From Leptospiraceae bacterium (lineage in GTDB: Bacteria; Spirochaetota; Leptospiria; Leptospirales; Leptospiraceae): 64,000 nucleotides of DNA. Both the position numbers and the translations under genes were made by a program. Positions 35,070-43,904 of this stretch are shown here, piece by piece. The number at the start of each line of letters is the position of its first letter. The stretch's first letter is position 1. The notes below the pieces were generated by a model, which did no database searches, was not told the DNA's origin, and was given only the letters and a program-made list of their open reading frames with translations. The stretch covers positions 62,001 through 126,000 of the forward strand of contig JACKPB010000009.1 in assembly GCA_024233875.1 (NCBI GenBank). The letters run 5' to 3'.

Positions 35070-35861
35070 TTACCAGAAAGTTTTGCGTTCCGGGAGAGGA
35101 TGTCCACAGCTTTTGCAATTGCTTGGGTCCGTGTTGACATCATTGGCATCTCCACAATTTTCACAGCGAGTCCAGATTCGATTCATTCGAATGGGATTCC
35201 AAACACTCGTCCAAACAGCGGGAGAGATTTTCATAGAAAAGAAATCTTTCTGTGCCGTAGCATGAGTTTGGGACAGACCAGCTTTTAGTGCTTCCTCGGA
35301 TTCCCATGCCGTAACAGTGAATCCACGAAGTCCTGCAAATCCAGTTACGATACCGATAAATCCCTCAGTGGCTTGAAATTCCTGGACAATTTGTCTAGAA
35401 TAGGAACGAATCAGATCTTTTTCGCTATTGTCTTTCCCATAGATCCAAGTGAGTGCAATCACTTTTGGTGGATTGGGATTTCCAGAGGAGGCATGTAGAG
35501 AATAACCGAACTCGGATTTCCCAATTTGATAGGGTTGGAGGATCTTTTGGATGGAAAATTTGGGAATTTCAGATAAATCAGGAAGGCTCCATACCTCTTT
35601 CTCATTGGGTAGAAATACCACAGATCCTTCAAAAGAAACATTTTCTCCAGTAGGTGGGCAGCCTTTGTAAATTTCACCAGTGTATTTTCCAGTGAACTTC
35701 CATTCGACTGAGAACACTTCAGCAGAAAATTCGGACTCCTTCAGAAGGGAAAACTTCCCTTCTGAAAAAGCGGAATAAAAATACTCAGGAAGCTGGGAAA
35801 AGGTTTTCTTTTCCCAGTTTTGAAATCTTTCTCGAATTCCTTCTCTTGATTTCATTTCCAT
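35070..35861 (-). CDS. Monooxygenase-like protein with C-terminal zinc ribbon
   Basis: A 263-residue protein. Residues ~130-215 resemble an antibiotic-biosynthesis-monooxygenase (ABM) dimeric alpha-beta barrel (VIALTWIYGKDN; TGFAGLRGFTVTAWESEEAL). The C-terminus has a zinc ribbon with paired cysteines (CENCGDA and CKSCGHP). The N-terminal ~120 residues are unassigned. The fusion is unusual and may be a DNA- or protein-binding adaptor on an ABM fold. It lies 8 bp after the DJ-1 gene, so they are probably co-transcribed. Confidence 0.7.
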   Translation of the reverse strand: MEMKSREGIRERFQNWEKKTFSQLPEYFYSAFSEGKFSLLKESEFSAEVFSVEWKFTGKYTGEIYKGCPPTGENVSFEGSVVFLPNEKEVWSLPDLSEIPKFSIQKILQPYQIGKSEFGYSLHASSGNPNPPKVIALTWIYGKDNSEKDLIRSYSRQIVQEFQATEGFIGIVTGFAGLRGFTVTAWESEEALKAGLSQTHATAQKDFFSMKISPAVWTSVWNPIRMNRIWTRCENCGDANDVNTDPSNCKSCGHPLPERKTFW

Positions 35862-35869
35862 CTCCGTGC

Positions 35870-36619
35870 TTAGATTCTTCCCAGTGTATCTATCACGAGT
35901 TTGGCGGCAGATGCACCAGAAAACTGTTGTTGTCCAGTGATCAGATTTCCATCCCGAATCGCAAAAGGTTTGAACATACCTGCATTGATGTAGTTCGTGT
36001 TGGGAATTTTCTTTGCTTCGGTCTCAATCCAGAAGGGTTGAATTCTTTGTCCGACAAACCCATCCGCATAGGCTTCCTCGGCATCAGTAAAGCCAGTCCA
36101 AGTTTTACCTTCGACCAAAAGCTTGCCATCCGATGTCTTTGCTTTGAGAAGGATGCAAGTGGCATGACAAATTGCTGATGCTACTTTTCCTTTTTCATAG
36201 AATTTCACAAAGAGATCGTGCAACTTTTTGTTCTCAATAAAAGTATACATCGGGCTTTGTCCACCAGTGAGAAAGATCGCATCGAAATCATCGACTTGGA
36301 TCTTGTCGATGGATTTTGTATTTTTGATCAGTTCACTGTGTTTTGGTGATTTTTTAAATCCCAAGGAAACATAGTCAGCCGCTGAATACCCAGAAGGATC
36401 TTCGGGATCACTGTAACCATCGGGAATCAAATCTCCACCATCGGGCGAAAAGATTTCCACCCCATATCCTGCCTCGGTAAATTCCCAATAAGGATGGGTT
36501 AGTTCAGACCACCAAAAACCAATCGACCAACCTGTTTGTTTAGAAGTGGATGCATTCGCTACCACCATTGCGATTTTTTTCTTGGGAGAAGAATTATCGT
36601 GACTCATATTTTTATCCAT
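35870..36619 (-). CDS. DJ-1/PfpI-family (class I glutamine amidotransferase-like) protein
   Basis: A 249-residue protein. The nucleophile elbow SAICHATC carries the catalytic Cys, and FDAIFLTGGQSPMY is the preceding strand. The sequence resembles Hsp31-type glyoxalase-III/chaperone proteins (GFWWSELTHPYWEF, containing an acidic partner). Such proteins detoxify reactive carbonyls. It is divergent from an HxlR regulator 226 bp away, a pairing typical for redox or aldehyde-stress genes. A broken second copy lies at 38.06-38.35 kb. Confidence 0.88.
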   Translation of the reverse strand: MDKNMSHDNSSPKKKIAMVVANASTSKQTGWSIGFWWSELTHPYWEFTEAGYGVEIFSPDGGDLIPDGYSDPEDPSGYSAADYVSLGFKKSPKHSELIKNTKSIDKIQVDDFDAIFLTGGQSPMYTFIENKKLHDLFVKFYEKGKVASAICHATCILLKAKTSDGKLLVEGKTWTGFTDAEEAYADGFVGQRIQPFWIETEAKKIPNTNYINAGMFKPFAIRDGNLITGQQQFSGASAAKLVIDTLGRI

Positions 36620-36845
36620 TGTTCCTTTGATTCTTATTCTATGTTTCTTAGATAAAAATGTTTGAAGAATTTACTAGATATATTTTTCCTATATATATGC
36701 CTTTTGGTTATACAATAAATAGAATAAAGTAACACACCAGAAAGTAATATAATAACAAAAATATAATTTGTTTTTCAGTCTGTTTTCAAAAAAATAAAAA
36801 GAATCAAGTAAGCTTGCAGAACGAAAGTAGCACGGAGGAACCCAA

Positions 36846-37247
36846 ATGCCTGATTTTACCTACAAAGGAAAACTCTATTTCAATCCAGTCGAGTTCGCAC
36901 TGGATTGGATAGGTGGTTCTTGGAAGATGCCCATTCTTTGGCGACTCCGTGAGAAGACATTGCGTTACTCGGAAATCAAAAAAACTCTTCCCCATATCTC
37001 TGATAAAATGCTTTCCGCTTCCCTCAGGGATCTCGAAGCGAATGGTTTGGTTCACAGGGAAGTTTTTGCAGTCGTTCCTCCAAAAACCGAATACAAACTG
37101 ACTGATTTGGGATTGAAAACAATTCCTGTGATTCAGGTTTTGAGAGAATTTGGGTTAGAACTTATGAAGCATGAAGGCATCGAGACAAAGGCTGAAATTC
37201 AAAAACTCTTTCCCAAAAAATTGAAAAAACGTAAGACAACCAAATAA
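36846..37247 (+). CDS. HxlR-family transcriptional regulator
   Basis: A 133-residue winged-helix regulator: FALDWIGGSWKMPILWRLRE, RYSEIKKTLPHISDKMLSASLRDLEANGLVHREV and VPPKTEYKLTDLG are all HxlR hallmarks. The usual N-terminal redox cysteine (in the C-P motif before the helix-turn-helix) is absent, so cysteine-based aldehyde sensing of the HxlR/HypR kind seems unlikely. It probably controls itself and the divergent DJ-1 gene. ATG at 36846 follows ACGGAGGAACCCAA. Confidence 0.9.
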   Translation: MPDFTYKGKLYFNPVEFALDWIGGSWKMPILWRLREKTLRYSEIKKTLPHISDKMLSASLRDLEANGLVHREVFAVVPPKTEYKLTDLGLKTIPVIQVLREFGLELMKHEGIETKAEIQKLFPKKLKKRKTTK

Positions 37248-37338
37248 AAGAAATCCGGGAATCTACCTCAAAAGACTGTCTGCTCAACAATGCAATAGAA
37301 CTTTCTAAAATCATTAGTGGGATATGGAAATCTGTATA

Positions 37339-37899
37339 TCAAGTTTTTTCGTATACTTCTTCTAATTTGAGAACGCAGGAGATGGAGGAGAGTTCTATTT
37401 CTTGTTTTTCATCAGTGGTCTCTTCAAGTTCCCACTTGGATGAAGAGTTCAGATGGTATTTTTCAATTTTTTGCGAATTTTGACTTATGAGAACATACTC
37501 TTGAAGGGATGGAATCTGTCTATAATGGGCAAATTTGGCACCGCGGTCTATGCTTTCTGTCGAATCTGATAGAATTTCAATGATGACTATTGGATTCAAT
37601 AGAGTGTCTGGAGAGTCTCCTGAAAATACCTTTTCAGGACAGGCAACTAACAGGTCAGGATAAGCAAACAAACCTGTGCTTTTCACCTTGATTCGCATAT
37701 CACCTGCATACACTTTGCAGGGTTTATTTCGAAGTTGGAGACCGATAGAAATAGAAAGATTCATTGAAATCGTATTGTGTTTCTCTGAAGCACCGGCCAT
37801 GGCATAGATTTGTCCATTAAAAAACTCATTTTTGTCCTGAGACGCTAGGTCGTATTCTAAGTATTCTTGTTCTGTAAAAATCTTAATTGGCTCTTCCAT
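37339..37899 (-). CDS. Uma2-family (PD-(D/E)XK) endonuclease-like protein
   Basis: A 186-residue protein of the Uma2/DUF820 family: FTEQEYLEYDLASQDKNEFFNGQIYAMAGAS, YAGDMRIKVKSTGLFAYPDLLVACP and the IVIEILSDSTESIDRGAKFAHYRQIPSLQEYVLI core with the predicted D...ExL nuclease residues. These proteins are widespread in cyanobacteria and Leptospira; their biological role is not settled. Here it lies inside the repeat-bounded accessory region, upstream of a decayed DJ-1 fragment. Confidence 0.88.
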   Translation of the reverse strand: MEEPIKIFTEQEYLEYDLASQDKNEFFNGQIYAMAGASEKHNTISMNLSISIGLQLRNKPCKVYAGDMRIKVKSTGLFAYPDLLVACPEKVFSGDSPDTLLNPIVIIEILSDSTESIDRGAKFAHYRQIPSLQEYVLISQNSQKIEKYHLNSSSKWELEETTDEKQEIELSSISCVLKLEEVYEKT

Positions 37900-38061
37900 A
37901 TGAGAAGAATTGAATTTCTATTGAAAAAAGACAAGTAGTTTCTATCGTTCTTTGGATAGAAGTCAAATTGAAAATTTCTTATCCTCTGTTTGGGTGATAT
38001 CTTTATGAAAGAAATATAGATTGGAGAAATTTTTAATCGATCACTAACTTTTCCGATCAAA

Positions 38062-38346
38062 TGTTGCTGTCCTGTGATCAGATTTCCATCTTGAATGACA
38101 AAAGGTTTGAACATTCCTGCATTGATGTAATTAGTGTTGGGAATTTTCTTAGCTTCTGTCTCAATCCCAAAAGGTTGAATTCTTTGTCCAACAAACCCAT
38201 CAGTATAAGCTTCTTCGGCATCAGCAAAACCAGTCAAGGTTTTACCTTCGACCAAAAGTTTGCCATCCGAAGTCTTTGCGTTGAGAAGGATGCATGTCGC
38301 ATGGCTGATGCTACTTTTCCTTTTTTATAGAATTTCACAAAGAGAT
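38062..38346 (-). pseudogene. Decayed DJ-1/PfpI fragment
   Basis: This 285 bp segment closely matches the middle of the intact DJ-1 gene (about 35931-36217), same strand, 2.1 kb away. Both ends of the gene are missing. Relative to the intact gene it lacks 7 bp near 38303, which shifts the frame and removes the Cys of the SAICHATC nucleophile elbow. It is therefore non-functional as DJ-1. The frame upstream reads into a beta-lactamase-like remnant. Confidence 0.8.
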
Positions 38347-38566
38347 ATGTTCCTAGTCCATTATTTACCACTTCTGTTGCACAAAGTGTAGCAGCCATAC
38401 TTTTTGTATTACTTCCTATATGCCTTCCTTCATTAATGGAATCAACATTAAACTCCGCCATATCGATTCTTCGAGAGCCGGAAAACCCAATATAGATAAA
38501 TCCATTTACAGATACAACTACTATGACAACTCCTGGAATTACATTTTTAGTTGTTTGATTATGCAA
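38347..38566 (-). pseudogene. Remnant of a serine beta-lactamase-like hydrolase
   Basis: The 5' part of a reading frame (MHNQTTKNVIPGVVIVVV...) resembles the N-terminus of class C beta-lactamase/penicillin-binding serine hydrolases: an IPG motif, then a GFSGSRR segment and HIGSNTKSMAATL with the SxxK catalytic Ser-Lys. After about 74 residues it runs into the decayed DJ-1 fragment. The remainder of the hydrolase is absent, so this is a truncated relic. Confidence 0.55.
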
Positions 38567-38567
38567 T

Positions 38568-38640
38568 CTAAGTAAATTAGTCTCACTTAAAGTTACTGTC
38601 TATTCAAAAATCCTTATTGCTTGTAAATAAGTCACTTCCT
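38568..38640 (+). repeat. Direct repeat, right copy
   Basis: Matches 32029-32101 in direct orientation at most positions, including the 18-base core ending TATTCAAAAATCCTTAT. It lies just upstream of the beta-lactamase-like remnant and marks the right edge of the accessory region. Confidence 0.7.
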
Positions 38641-38784
38641 ATTAGGTGATAAATGTCCTATTGTTCCATGGGCAACAAATTGTTATGACTAAAAAAATAT
38701 TTATATTATTATTTCTAATTATTAGAGGTTGCTATATTTAACTTAAAATATGTTTAGTTATATCTTGATTTATGAGTTTGAGAA

Positions 38785-39858
38785 ATGATGGTAAATATGA
38801 TAACTCTAGCTTATGAACCAATGGTATGGGTATGGCCAGTTTTCCATAATTCGACTCTATGGATCTTATTGATATTGATCCTCATCCCTGTTTTGTTTGT
38901 GTATATTGCGTTGAGGATTCAAAAGAGGTATGCTAATATAACTTTAAATTGGAATAAAATATTAAAATATGGATATAAGAGAAAATTAAACAATACAGAG
39001 GTTTTATTACTAAAAAAGTTTTTTGATTCACTAGGAATCAGTTTACAGGAAAACCTCAGTATATTATTAGATAAGCATAAATTTTCATCATTATTTTATT
39101 CATTTTTAATAACAGAAACGATGGCAAATAAGGAAGTGTTTGTTAGGTTGCTCAGTAAATTATTTCCTGAAAATGAGCATCATTTAGAAATAAAAAGCCT
39201 GAATGATATACGTTTAGGTGAAGTATGTAGTATAGAATATGATACTAAAGTTAGACATCTAGGAAATGTATTAAAAAAAACTAGTGATGAGTTGTTGATA
39301 TCAATTGAAGGGGAAATTGTATCTACAATCGATCAACCTATCCATATTTATTTTTTTAGAGTTGGGCTTTGTGGATATGTACTATCTGGAATGGTGAAGA
39401 GATACAAAACGGATGGTTTTTTGTTTTCCTGGGATGGTCAAATTACTGAAAAGGGTGATCAGCACATTATGTCAGAGATTGTTACAAGTATTACACTACT
39501 CCCTTGGGATATAGATCTAGTTGAAGTTGATTTGACATCGAAGAAAAGAGTAGAATATACGAAGGACTCTATTCTCTTCAAACCCATTGAAGCAATAACT
39601 ATTAGTTTTTCGGAACAGGCAATACTCTTTAATTTTAAATCTGAAACGGATTCACAATATTTAAAAAAATATGACATTTGGGATTTAGAATTGAAAATAG
39701 GTAATTCTAAATCTTTTCACTTAAAAGGTAAAATATATGCTTCAAAGAGTAAAAATGATAACTATATTTACAAATGGTTAAAACCATTAGAATCGGAAAT
39801 GGTTCAAATCTTGGATGAAATTAAAAAAAATAAACCGATAAACGCAGTAATTCTATGA
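38785..39858 (+). CDS. Membrane-anchored protein, possibly YcgR/PilZ-like
   Basis: A 357-residue protein with one N-terminal membrane helix (about residues 25-50, WILLILILIPVLFVYIAL). The soluble part includes a region (IRLGEVCSIEYDTKVRHLGNVL; ISIEGEIVSTIDQPIHIYFF) reminiscent of the YcgR N-terminal domain that precedes PilZ. However, I do not see the PilZ RxxxR and D/NxSxxG motifs with confidence, so c-di-GMP binding is doubtful. Its stop overlaps the next small gene (ATGA). Confidence 0.6.
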   Translation: MMVNMITLAYEPMVWVWPVFHNSTLWILLILILIPVLFVYIALRIQKRYANITLNWNKILKYGYKRKLNNTEVLLLKKFFDSLGISLQENLSILLDKHKFSSLFYSFLITETMANKEVFVRLLSKLFPENEHHLEIKSLNDIRLGEVCSIEYDTKVRHLGNVLKKTSDELLISIEGEIVSTIDQPIHIYFFRVGLCGYVLSGMVKRYKTDGFLFSWDGQITEKGDQHIMSEIVTSITLLPWDIDLVEVDLTSKKRVEYTKDSILFKPIEAITISFSEQAILFNFKSETDSQYLKKYDIWDLELKIGNSKSFHLKGKIYASKSKNDNYIYKWLKPLESEMVQILDEIKKNKPINAVIL

Positions 39859-40070
39859 TTCTTCGATCTTCAATCCGATTCACAGGAGATTTGAGTGCTT
39901 GGCACAATAGATTTAGTTTCAACCTTTTCTTCTTCTTTTTCCTTCTTAGTTTTCTTTTTGAAAGGATTCTATACTTTTTAGATTATATCTGGGCTGGGAC
40001 ATTCTTTTTCCTTATTTTGATTTTTTGGTTTGTTTCATATCTATTTGGATTTCGCTATATAGGAAAGTAG
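39855..40070 (+). CDS. Small two-helix membrane protein
   Basis: A 71-residue hydrophobic protein with two membrane segments (residues ~24-40 and ~46-64). It overlaps the upstream gene by 4 bp (ATGA), which supports real, coupled translation. No family recognised. The strongly hydrophobic composition could also arise from T-rich DNA, so confidence is moderate. Confidence 0.5.
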   Translation: MILRSSIRFTGDLSAWHNRFSFNLFFFFFLLSFLFERILYFLDYIWAGTFFFLILIFWFVSYLFGFRYIGK

Positions 40071-40414
40071 TCGTTACTTAATATAGACGAGAAAGAAGTT
40101 CTGGCTATTGTTGAAGAATTGTAGTCATCCCTTCAAGATATTAAAACATCCAGTCTAAAGAAACCTCACTCCCGCAACCACCTACGGCCAGTATTCTTCT
40201 TCCTTTCGGATTATTCGGAAGTTTCTGTGGATGTATAGCTTTCTGTGATATTTCTTCAATTTCTTTGATTTTTTTTGTATAGCTTTGATTATTCATTATA
40301 TATGACAAAGAAGGACAGAACAGAACCCATATCATTCAAAAAAATTCTGGATTTTTATTTCCTCCGAAAAAGAATACAGATAAAACAAAATCCAAAATTT
40401 CCGGATGGAACCCT
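40071..40414. other. Intergenic stretch, possible small gene on minus strand
   Basis: This 344 bp stretch contains a minus-strand frame of 51 codons (40296-40141, MNNQSYTKKIKEIEEIS... ending SLDWMF). Its start lacks a good Shine-Dalgarno. The hydrophilic helical beginning and GGCGSEVSLDW tail look protein-like, but nothing confirms expression. No other feature is visible. Confidence 0.3.
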
Positions 40415-41431
40415 ATGAAAGAAAACTCCAAATTTAAAGAATTTGATTCTATGCTAGCCAAGTGGACATCCACAACTCTGGGCAGAAAACAATTCCTTGC
40501 ATCCATTCCTCTTCTTTTGGCTGCATGCAATTCATCTTCAAATAACCGCATGAGAGAAGGTGACAATACTGGCCAAAAAACAGATATGACTCCACAGGAC
40601 GAAGCACGCTTGACTCAAGAAGTCCTACCTCAGATGCAAAAAGATTATCCTAAGATTGAAAATCCAGAACTACAAAATTATATCCAAAACCTCGGTCAAA
40701 AGATAGTGAAAGCCAATAATCTGGAGAATAATCCTTATAAATACAGCTTCACAGTGGTGGGAGTAAATTATGTAAACGCATTCGCACTTCCCGCGGGAAC
40801 TGTTTTTGTCACTGCTCCCTTACTTGCAATGGCGGGATCCGAGGCAGAATTGGCCGGAGTTGTAGGTCATGAGATCGGTCACATTCAGGCAAGGCACACC
40901 GCCGAAAGGATGCAGGCCGCTAAAGATTCAGAATCAAGCATGTGGATCTTCGGTGGAGTGGGCGCATTGATCGGAGGAGGTACAGGATACTTAGCAGCCA
41001 GCAAACTCTGTCCACCTAAAGATGATTCCTGCATTGCTGCATACACTGTAGCGGGTGCCGCTGTTGGTGCTGCGGGGGGGCTTCTTATCCAAAAATATCA
41101 ATTCATGGCAAACTCAAGAGAAGATGAAATGGAAGCTGATCGAATCGGATTCAAGACAGCTCTCAATGCAGGCTATTCCAAAGCCCAAATCGGCAAATTT
41201 TATGAAAAATTGCTTGTAATGGAAAAAGAAGCTAAAGCCGGAACCAATCCTCTCATCGCTAGTCTTTCAGATGCAATGAGCACTCACCCCCCCAGCCAGG
41301 AAAGGGTAGATCAAATGAATCAAATGGTTGCTGAAGCCAGTCAAAAAGGCTCAGGAATCACCAGTTCTGCAGATTTTGAAAAAGCTCAGTCCCTGAGTAC
41401 TGCCTGGATCAACTCCCAGAGCAAGGCATAG
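40415..41431 (+). CDS. M48-family zinc metalloprotease, lipoprotein
   Basis: A 338-residue protease resembling BepA/YfgC-type M48 enzymes. A signal-like segment with lipobox (SIPLLLAAC, Cys at about residue 35) precedes the catalytic domain with GHEIGHIQARHTAERM (HExxH) and the third ligand in EDEMEADRIGF. A hydrophobic, Gly/Ala-rich stretch lies between them (GGVGALIGGGTGYLAA; VAGAAVGAAGGLLIQ). Such proteases assist outer-membrane protein quality control. Anchoring in the outer or inner membrane facing the periplasm is inferred. Confidence 0.9.
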   Translation: MKENSKFKEFDSMLAKWTSTTLGRKQFLASIPLLLAACNSSSNNRMREGDNTGQKTDMTPQDEARLTQEVLPQMQKDYPKIENPELQNYIQNLGQKIVKANNLENNPYKYSFTVVGVNYVNAFALPAGTVFVTAPLLAMAGSEAELAGVVGHEIGHIQARHTAERMQAAKDSESSMWIFGGVGALIGGGTGYLAASKLCPPKDDSCIAAYTVAGAAVGAAGGLLIQKYQFMANSREDEMEADRIGFKTALNAGYSKAQIGKFYEKLLVMEKEAKAGTNPLIASLSDAMSTHPPSQERVDQMNQMVAEASQKGSGITSSADFEKAQSLSTAWINSQSKA

Positions 41432-41490
41432 CACTTGATAGTACAATCCTTTTCATTGACAGAAAAAAGCCCAATTAAGTCAATGGACAC

Positions 41491-41844
41491 ATGAGTACTG
41501 AACTAAGAAAAGCAACTCGGATTTATCCAAAGCATTTGGCTGATTACACCGTACACTTTGAAGTGAATGACAATTCATACAAGGGAACTTTGGGTAATAT
41601 TTCCGCCGGTGGTCTCTGTGCGATAATGGATGCAGACTTTCCAATCACTGTGAATTCAGCCTGCAAAGGATTCCTTCTGGATGAGCCATTCCAGCAAAAA
41701 ATGCCATTTTATGGTAAAATTGTATGGTTATCCAATTTTATTTATAAAAACCAACAAAAGACTATGCTGGGATTTGAGTTCACTGAGGAGGTAGTGTTTC
41801 CTGATAGATTGGAAGCTATCAGCTTAACGTTGGATGAAGGTTGA
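41491..41844 (+). CDS. PilZ-domain protein
   Basis: A 117-residue single-domain protein. The PilZ c-di-GMP-binding elements are visible: RKATRIYPK (RxxxR) at the N-terminus and GNISAGGLCAIM (N/DxSxxG) about 30 residues later, then a beta-barrel ending GFEFTEEV. It probably acts as a c-di-GMP receiver. The GGDEF-EAL protein at 43.9 kb is a nearby possible source of the signal. Confidence 0.85.
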   Translation: MSTELRKATRIYPKHLADYTVHFEVNDNSYKGTLGNISAGGLCAIMDADFPITVNSACKGFLLDEPFQQKMPFYGKIVWLSNFIYKNQQKTMLGFEFTEEVVFPDRLEAISLTLDEG

Positions 41845-41872
41845 TTCCACCATTGACTTCAATGGTGGAATC
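41843..41872. terminator. Bidirectional terminator hairpin
   Basis: A perfect 13 bp stem (GATTCCACCATTG / CAATGGTGGAATC) with an ACTT loop and a following TTTT lies between the convergent PilZ and thiolase genes; it overlaps the PilZ stop codon by 2 bp. Confidence 0.85.
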
Positions 41873-41878
41873 TTTTAC

Positions 41879-43060
41879 TTATAGATTGGGATTCTCAAGA
41901 ATCATTGCGATTCCCTGACCACCGCCGATACAGAGTGAAGCCACGCCGTATTTGACATTTCTTCTCCTCATTTCGTATGCCAGAGTCAGAGTCACTCTAG
42001 CCCCACTTGCTCCGAGAGGATGACCGATAGCGATTGCACCACCGTTTACATTTGTAATTTCAGGATTTAAACCCAATTCTTTCTGAACTGCCAGATATTG
42101 AGCAGCAAAAGCTTCATTGATTTCAAACAATCCAATGTCTTTCAAATCCAAACCCGCGGCTTTCAATGCTCTGGGAATAGCGAGTGCAGGACCGATACCC
42201 ATCTTAGCAGGATCACAACCACTGTGTCCGTAGGACTTGATGATTGCTAGGGGTTTTTTCCCATTTGCTTTTGCATATCCTTCCGATGCTACGATCAAAG
42301 AACAGGCTCCATCATTGATTCCGGAAGCATTTCCAGCTGTAACAGATCCATCTTTTTTAAAAGCAGGTTTCAGTGTACCAATCTTTGCTCCGGCTGATTT
42401 GCCTTTAATGAATTCATCTTTTTCAAAAACAATTGGATTCTTTCCGGGAAGAGTCACTGCCAGAATCTCTTCTTTCAGGGTTCCATTTTCAGTTGCTGCT
42501 TCTGCTCTGGTCTGTGATGTAATCGCCCAAGCATCCTGCTCTTCTCTAGAAATCTTGTATTGATCTGCTAAATTTTCTGCTGTCATTCCCATTGGAAGTT
42601 CAACATAGATGTCCGTAAGTCCCTGATTCAAACTGTCTTCGAATTCTGTAGTCCCATATCGAACTCCCCATCGCGCATTTCTCACAACGTAAGGAGATTG
42701 ACTCATAGATTCGACCCCACCGGCGAGAACCAAATCTCCTTCACCCAGATAGATCTTTTTTGCCGCCAAAACTAGGGATTCCATTCCGGAACCGCAAAGA
42801 CGATTGACAGTCAAAGCCGGAGAAGTTACCGGTAGACCTGCTTTCAAACCAATATGTCTTGCCAGATAGATGGCATTTTTTTCTGAAGGTACTACATTTC
42901 CATAGATAGATTCTGAAATATCATCTGCTTTTACTCCGGCTCTTTGGATAGCCTCTTTGGCAGTTTGCACTGCTAAATCAGTGGCACCGATATCCTTGAG
43001 AGAACCACCAAAATTGCCAAAAGCTGTTCTCACTCCATCTAAAATTACTGCTTTTTCCAT
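41879..43060 (-). CDS. Acetyl-CoA C-acetyltransferase (thiolase)
   Basis: A complete 393-residue thiolase. The acylated cysteine is in NRLCGSGMESLVLAA (about residue 88); the His and second Cys are in GGAIAIGHPLGASGAR and ASLCIGGGQGIAM. NEAFAAQ is also present. It condenses two acetyl-CoA or cleaves 3-ketoacyl-CoA. It differs from the SCP-x-type thiolase at the window start. AGGAGTAATCA precedes the ATG. Confidence 0.94.
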   Translation of the reverse strand: MEKAVILDGVRTAFGNFGGSLKDIGATDLAVQTAKEAIQRAGVKADDISESIYGNVVPSEKNAIYLARHIGLKAGLPVTSPALTVNRLCGSGMESLVLAAKKIYLGEGDLVLAGGVESMSQSPYVVRNARWGVRYGTTEFEDSLNQGLTDIYVELPMGMTAENLADQYKISREEQDAWAITSQTRAEAATENGTLKEEILAVTLPGKNPIVFEKDEFIKGKSAGAKIGTLKPAFKKDGSVTAGNASGINDGACSLIVASEGYAKANGKKPLAIIKSYGHSGCDPAKMGIGPALAIPRALKAAGLDLKDIGLFEINEAFAAQYLAVQKELGLNPEITNVNGGAIAIGHPLGASGARVTLTLAYEMRRRNVKYGVASLCIGGGQGIAMILENPNL

Positions 43061-43288
43061 TGATTACTCCTTCCCTTCACGCATTCGGTAAATAGTTTTT
43101 TAAAAAAACTCCGAATATGCTTCATTAGAACTTTATTATGGTACTCAAAAAAGAATCACTCATCTAATTTTATTTATTCATTAGTTCTTTGAGGTCTATA
43201 CTTCTTGAGTATCTAATGCCATTCGCTGAAATCAAAGTCTGTTTGTCAAGGTTTGAAACTTTAATGTGAATCTATTTTCCTGTGAGAA

Positions 43289-43822
43289 TTATTTCTGAAG
43301 TTGAATGTCTAAAACAATATCCCAGGTATCGTATCCTCCTGCTTCGGGAATATAAAGACGAATGGGCTTGTACTTCACAGAAATCTTTTTGTTTTTGTAT
43401 TTCTCCGGTTGACTTTCAAATTCTTCAAATTGAATGCCATCACTGGCTCTTAAGAAGACAAAGGATGTAGGTCCAGAATCCGTCTCTAAATTCAGATGAA
43501 AGTAATCACCCTGTTCGACACCGGTAAATCTTCCTACAACAGTTTTTTCTTTGTCATTCGGTAATACAAGATCAAGATAAGATCCGGAAACCCATCCTTT
43601 TATCTTCCTGTATTTGACCTGATACCAGACCTCATTCATCTCAGCGACTTTTACATTCAAAACCGGTACGATTTTTTTGAAGGGAATCTTTCCTATACGC
43701 TTTCCGTTAGTTCCGGGTTCTTCTCTTACGATCAATCCTGATTTTGCATTCACACGACCTTTTTCTCCGGCTAAGATACCCAAGCTAAAAAACAGGAAAA
43801 GAATAGGGATGAAATATCTCAT
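43289..43822 (-). CDS. Exported SH3-domain protein
   Basis: About 177 residues. Starting at MRYFIPILFLFFSLGILAGE (43822) gives a signal peptide with AAGGA nine bases upstream; an ATG at 43858 is possible but would bury the signal. A bacterial SH3 domain follows (GRVNAKSGLIVREEPGTNGKRIGKIPFKKIVPVL, then VKYRKIKGWVSGSYL), likely binding cell-wall peptide. The C-terminal half is unassigned. Confidence 0.8.
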   Translation of the reverse strand: MRYFIPILFLFFSLGILAGEKGRVNAKSGLIVREEPGTNGKRIGKIPFKKIVPVLNVKVAEMNEVWYQVKYRKIKGWVSGSYLDLVLPNDKEKTVVGRFTGVEQGDYFHLNLETDSGPTSFVFLRASDGIQFEEFESQPEKYKNKKISVKYKPIRLYIPEAGGYDTWDIVLDIQLQK

Positions 43823-43904
43823 TTTGTTTTGTCCTTGTTTGATTTGATTTTTTTTCAAAAGAAATTTAGCTTCTTTTGGATAGTGGATTCTTTAAATACT
43901 AATC

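Noticed and set aside
40336..40566. Minus-strand 76-residue frame overlapping the M48 gene start
   Set aside because: Antisense to a recognisable protease gene; no independent evidence.
41071..41290. G7 and C7 runs in the M48 protease gene
   Set aside because: They are shorter than typical contingency tracts and encode plausible residues; not treated as switches.
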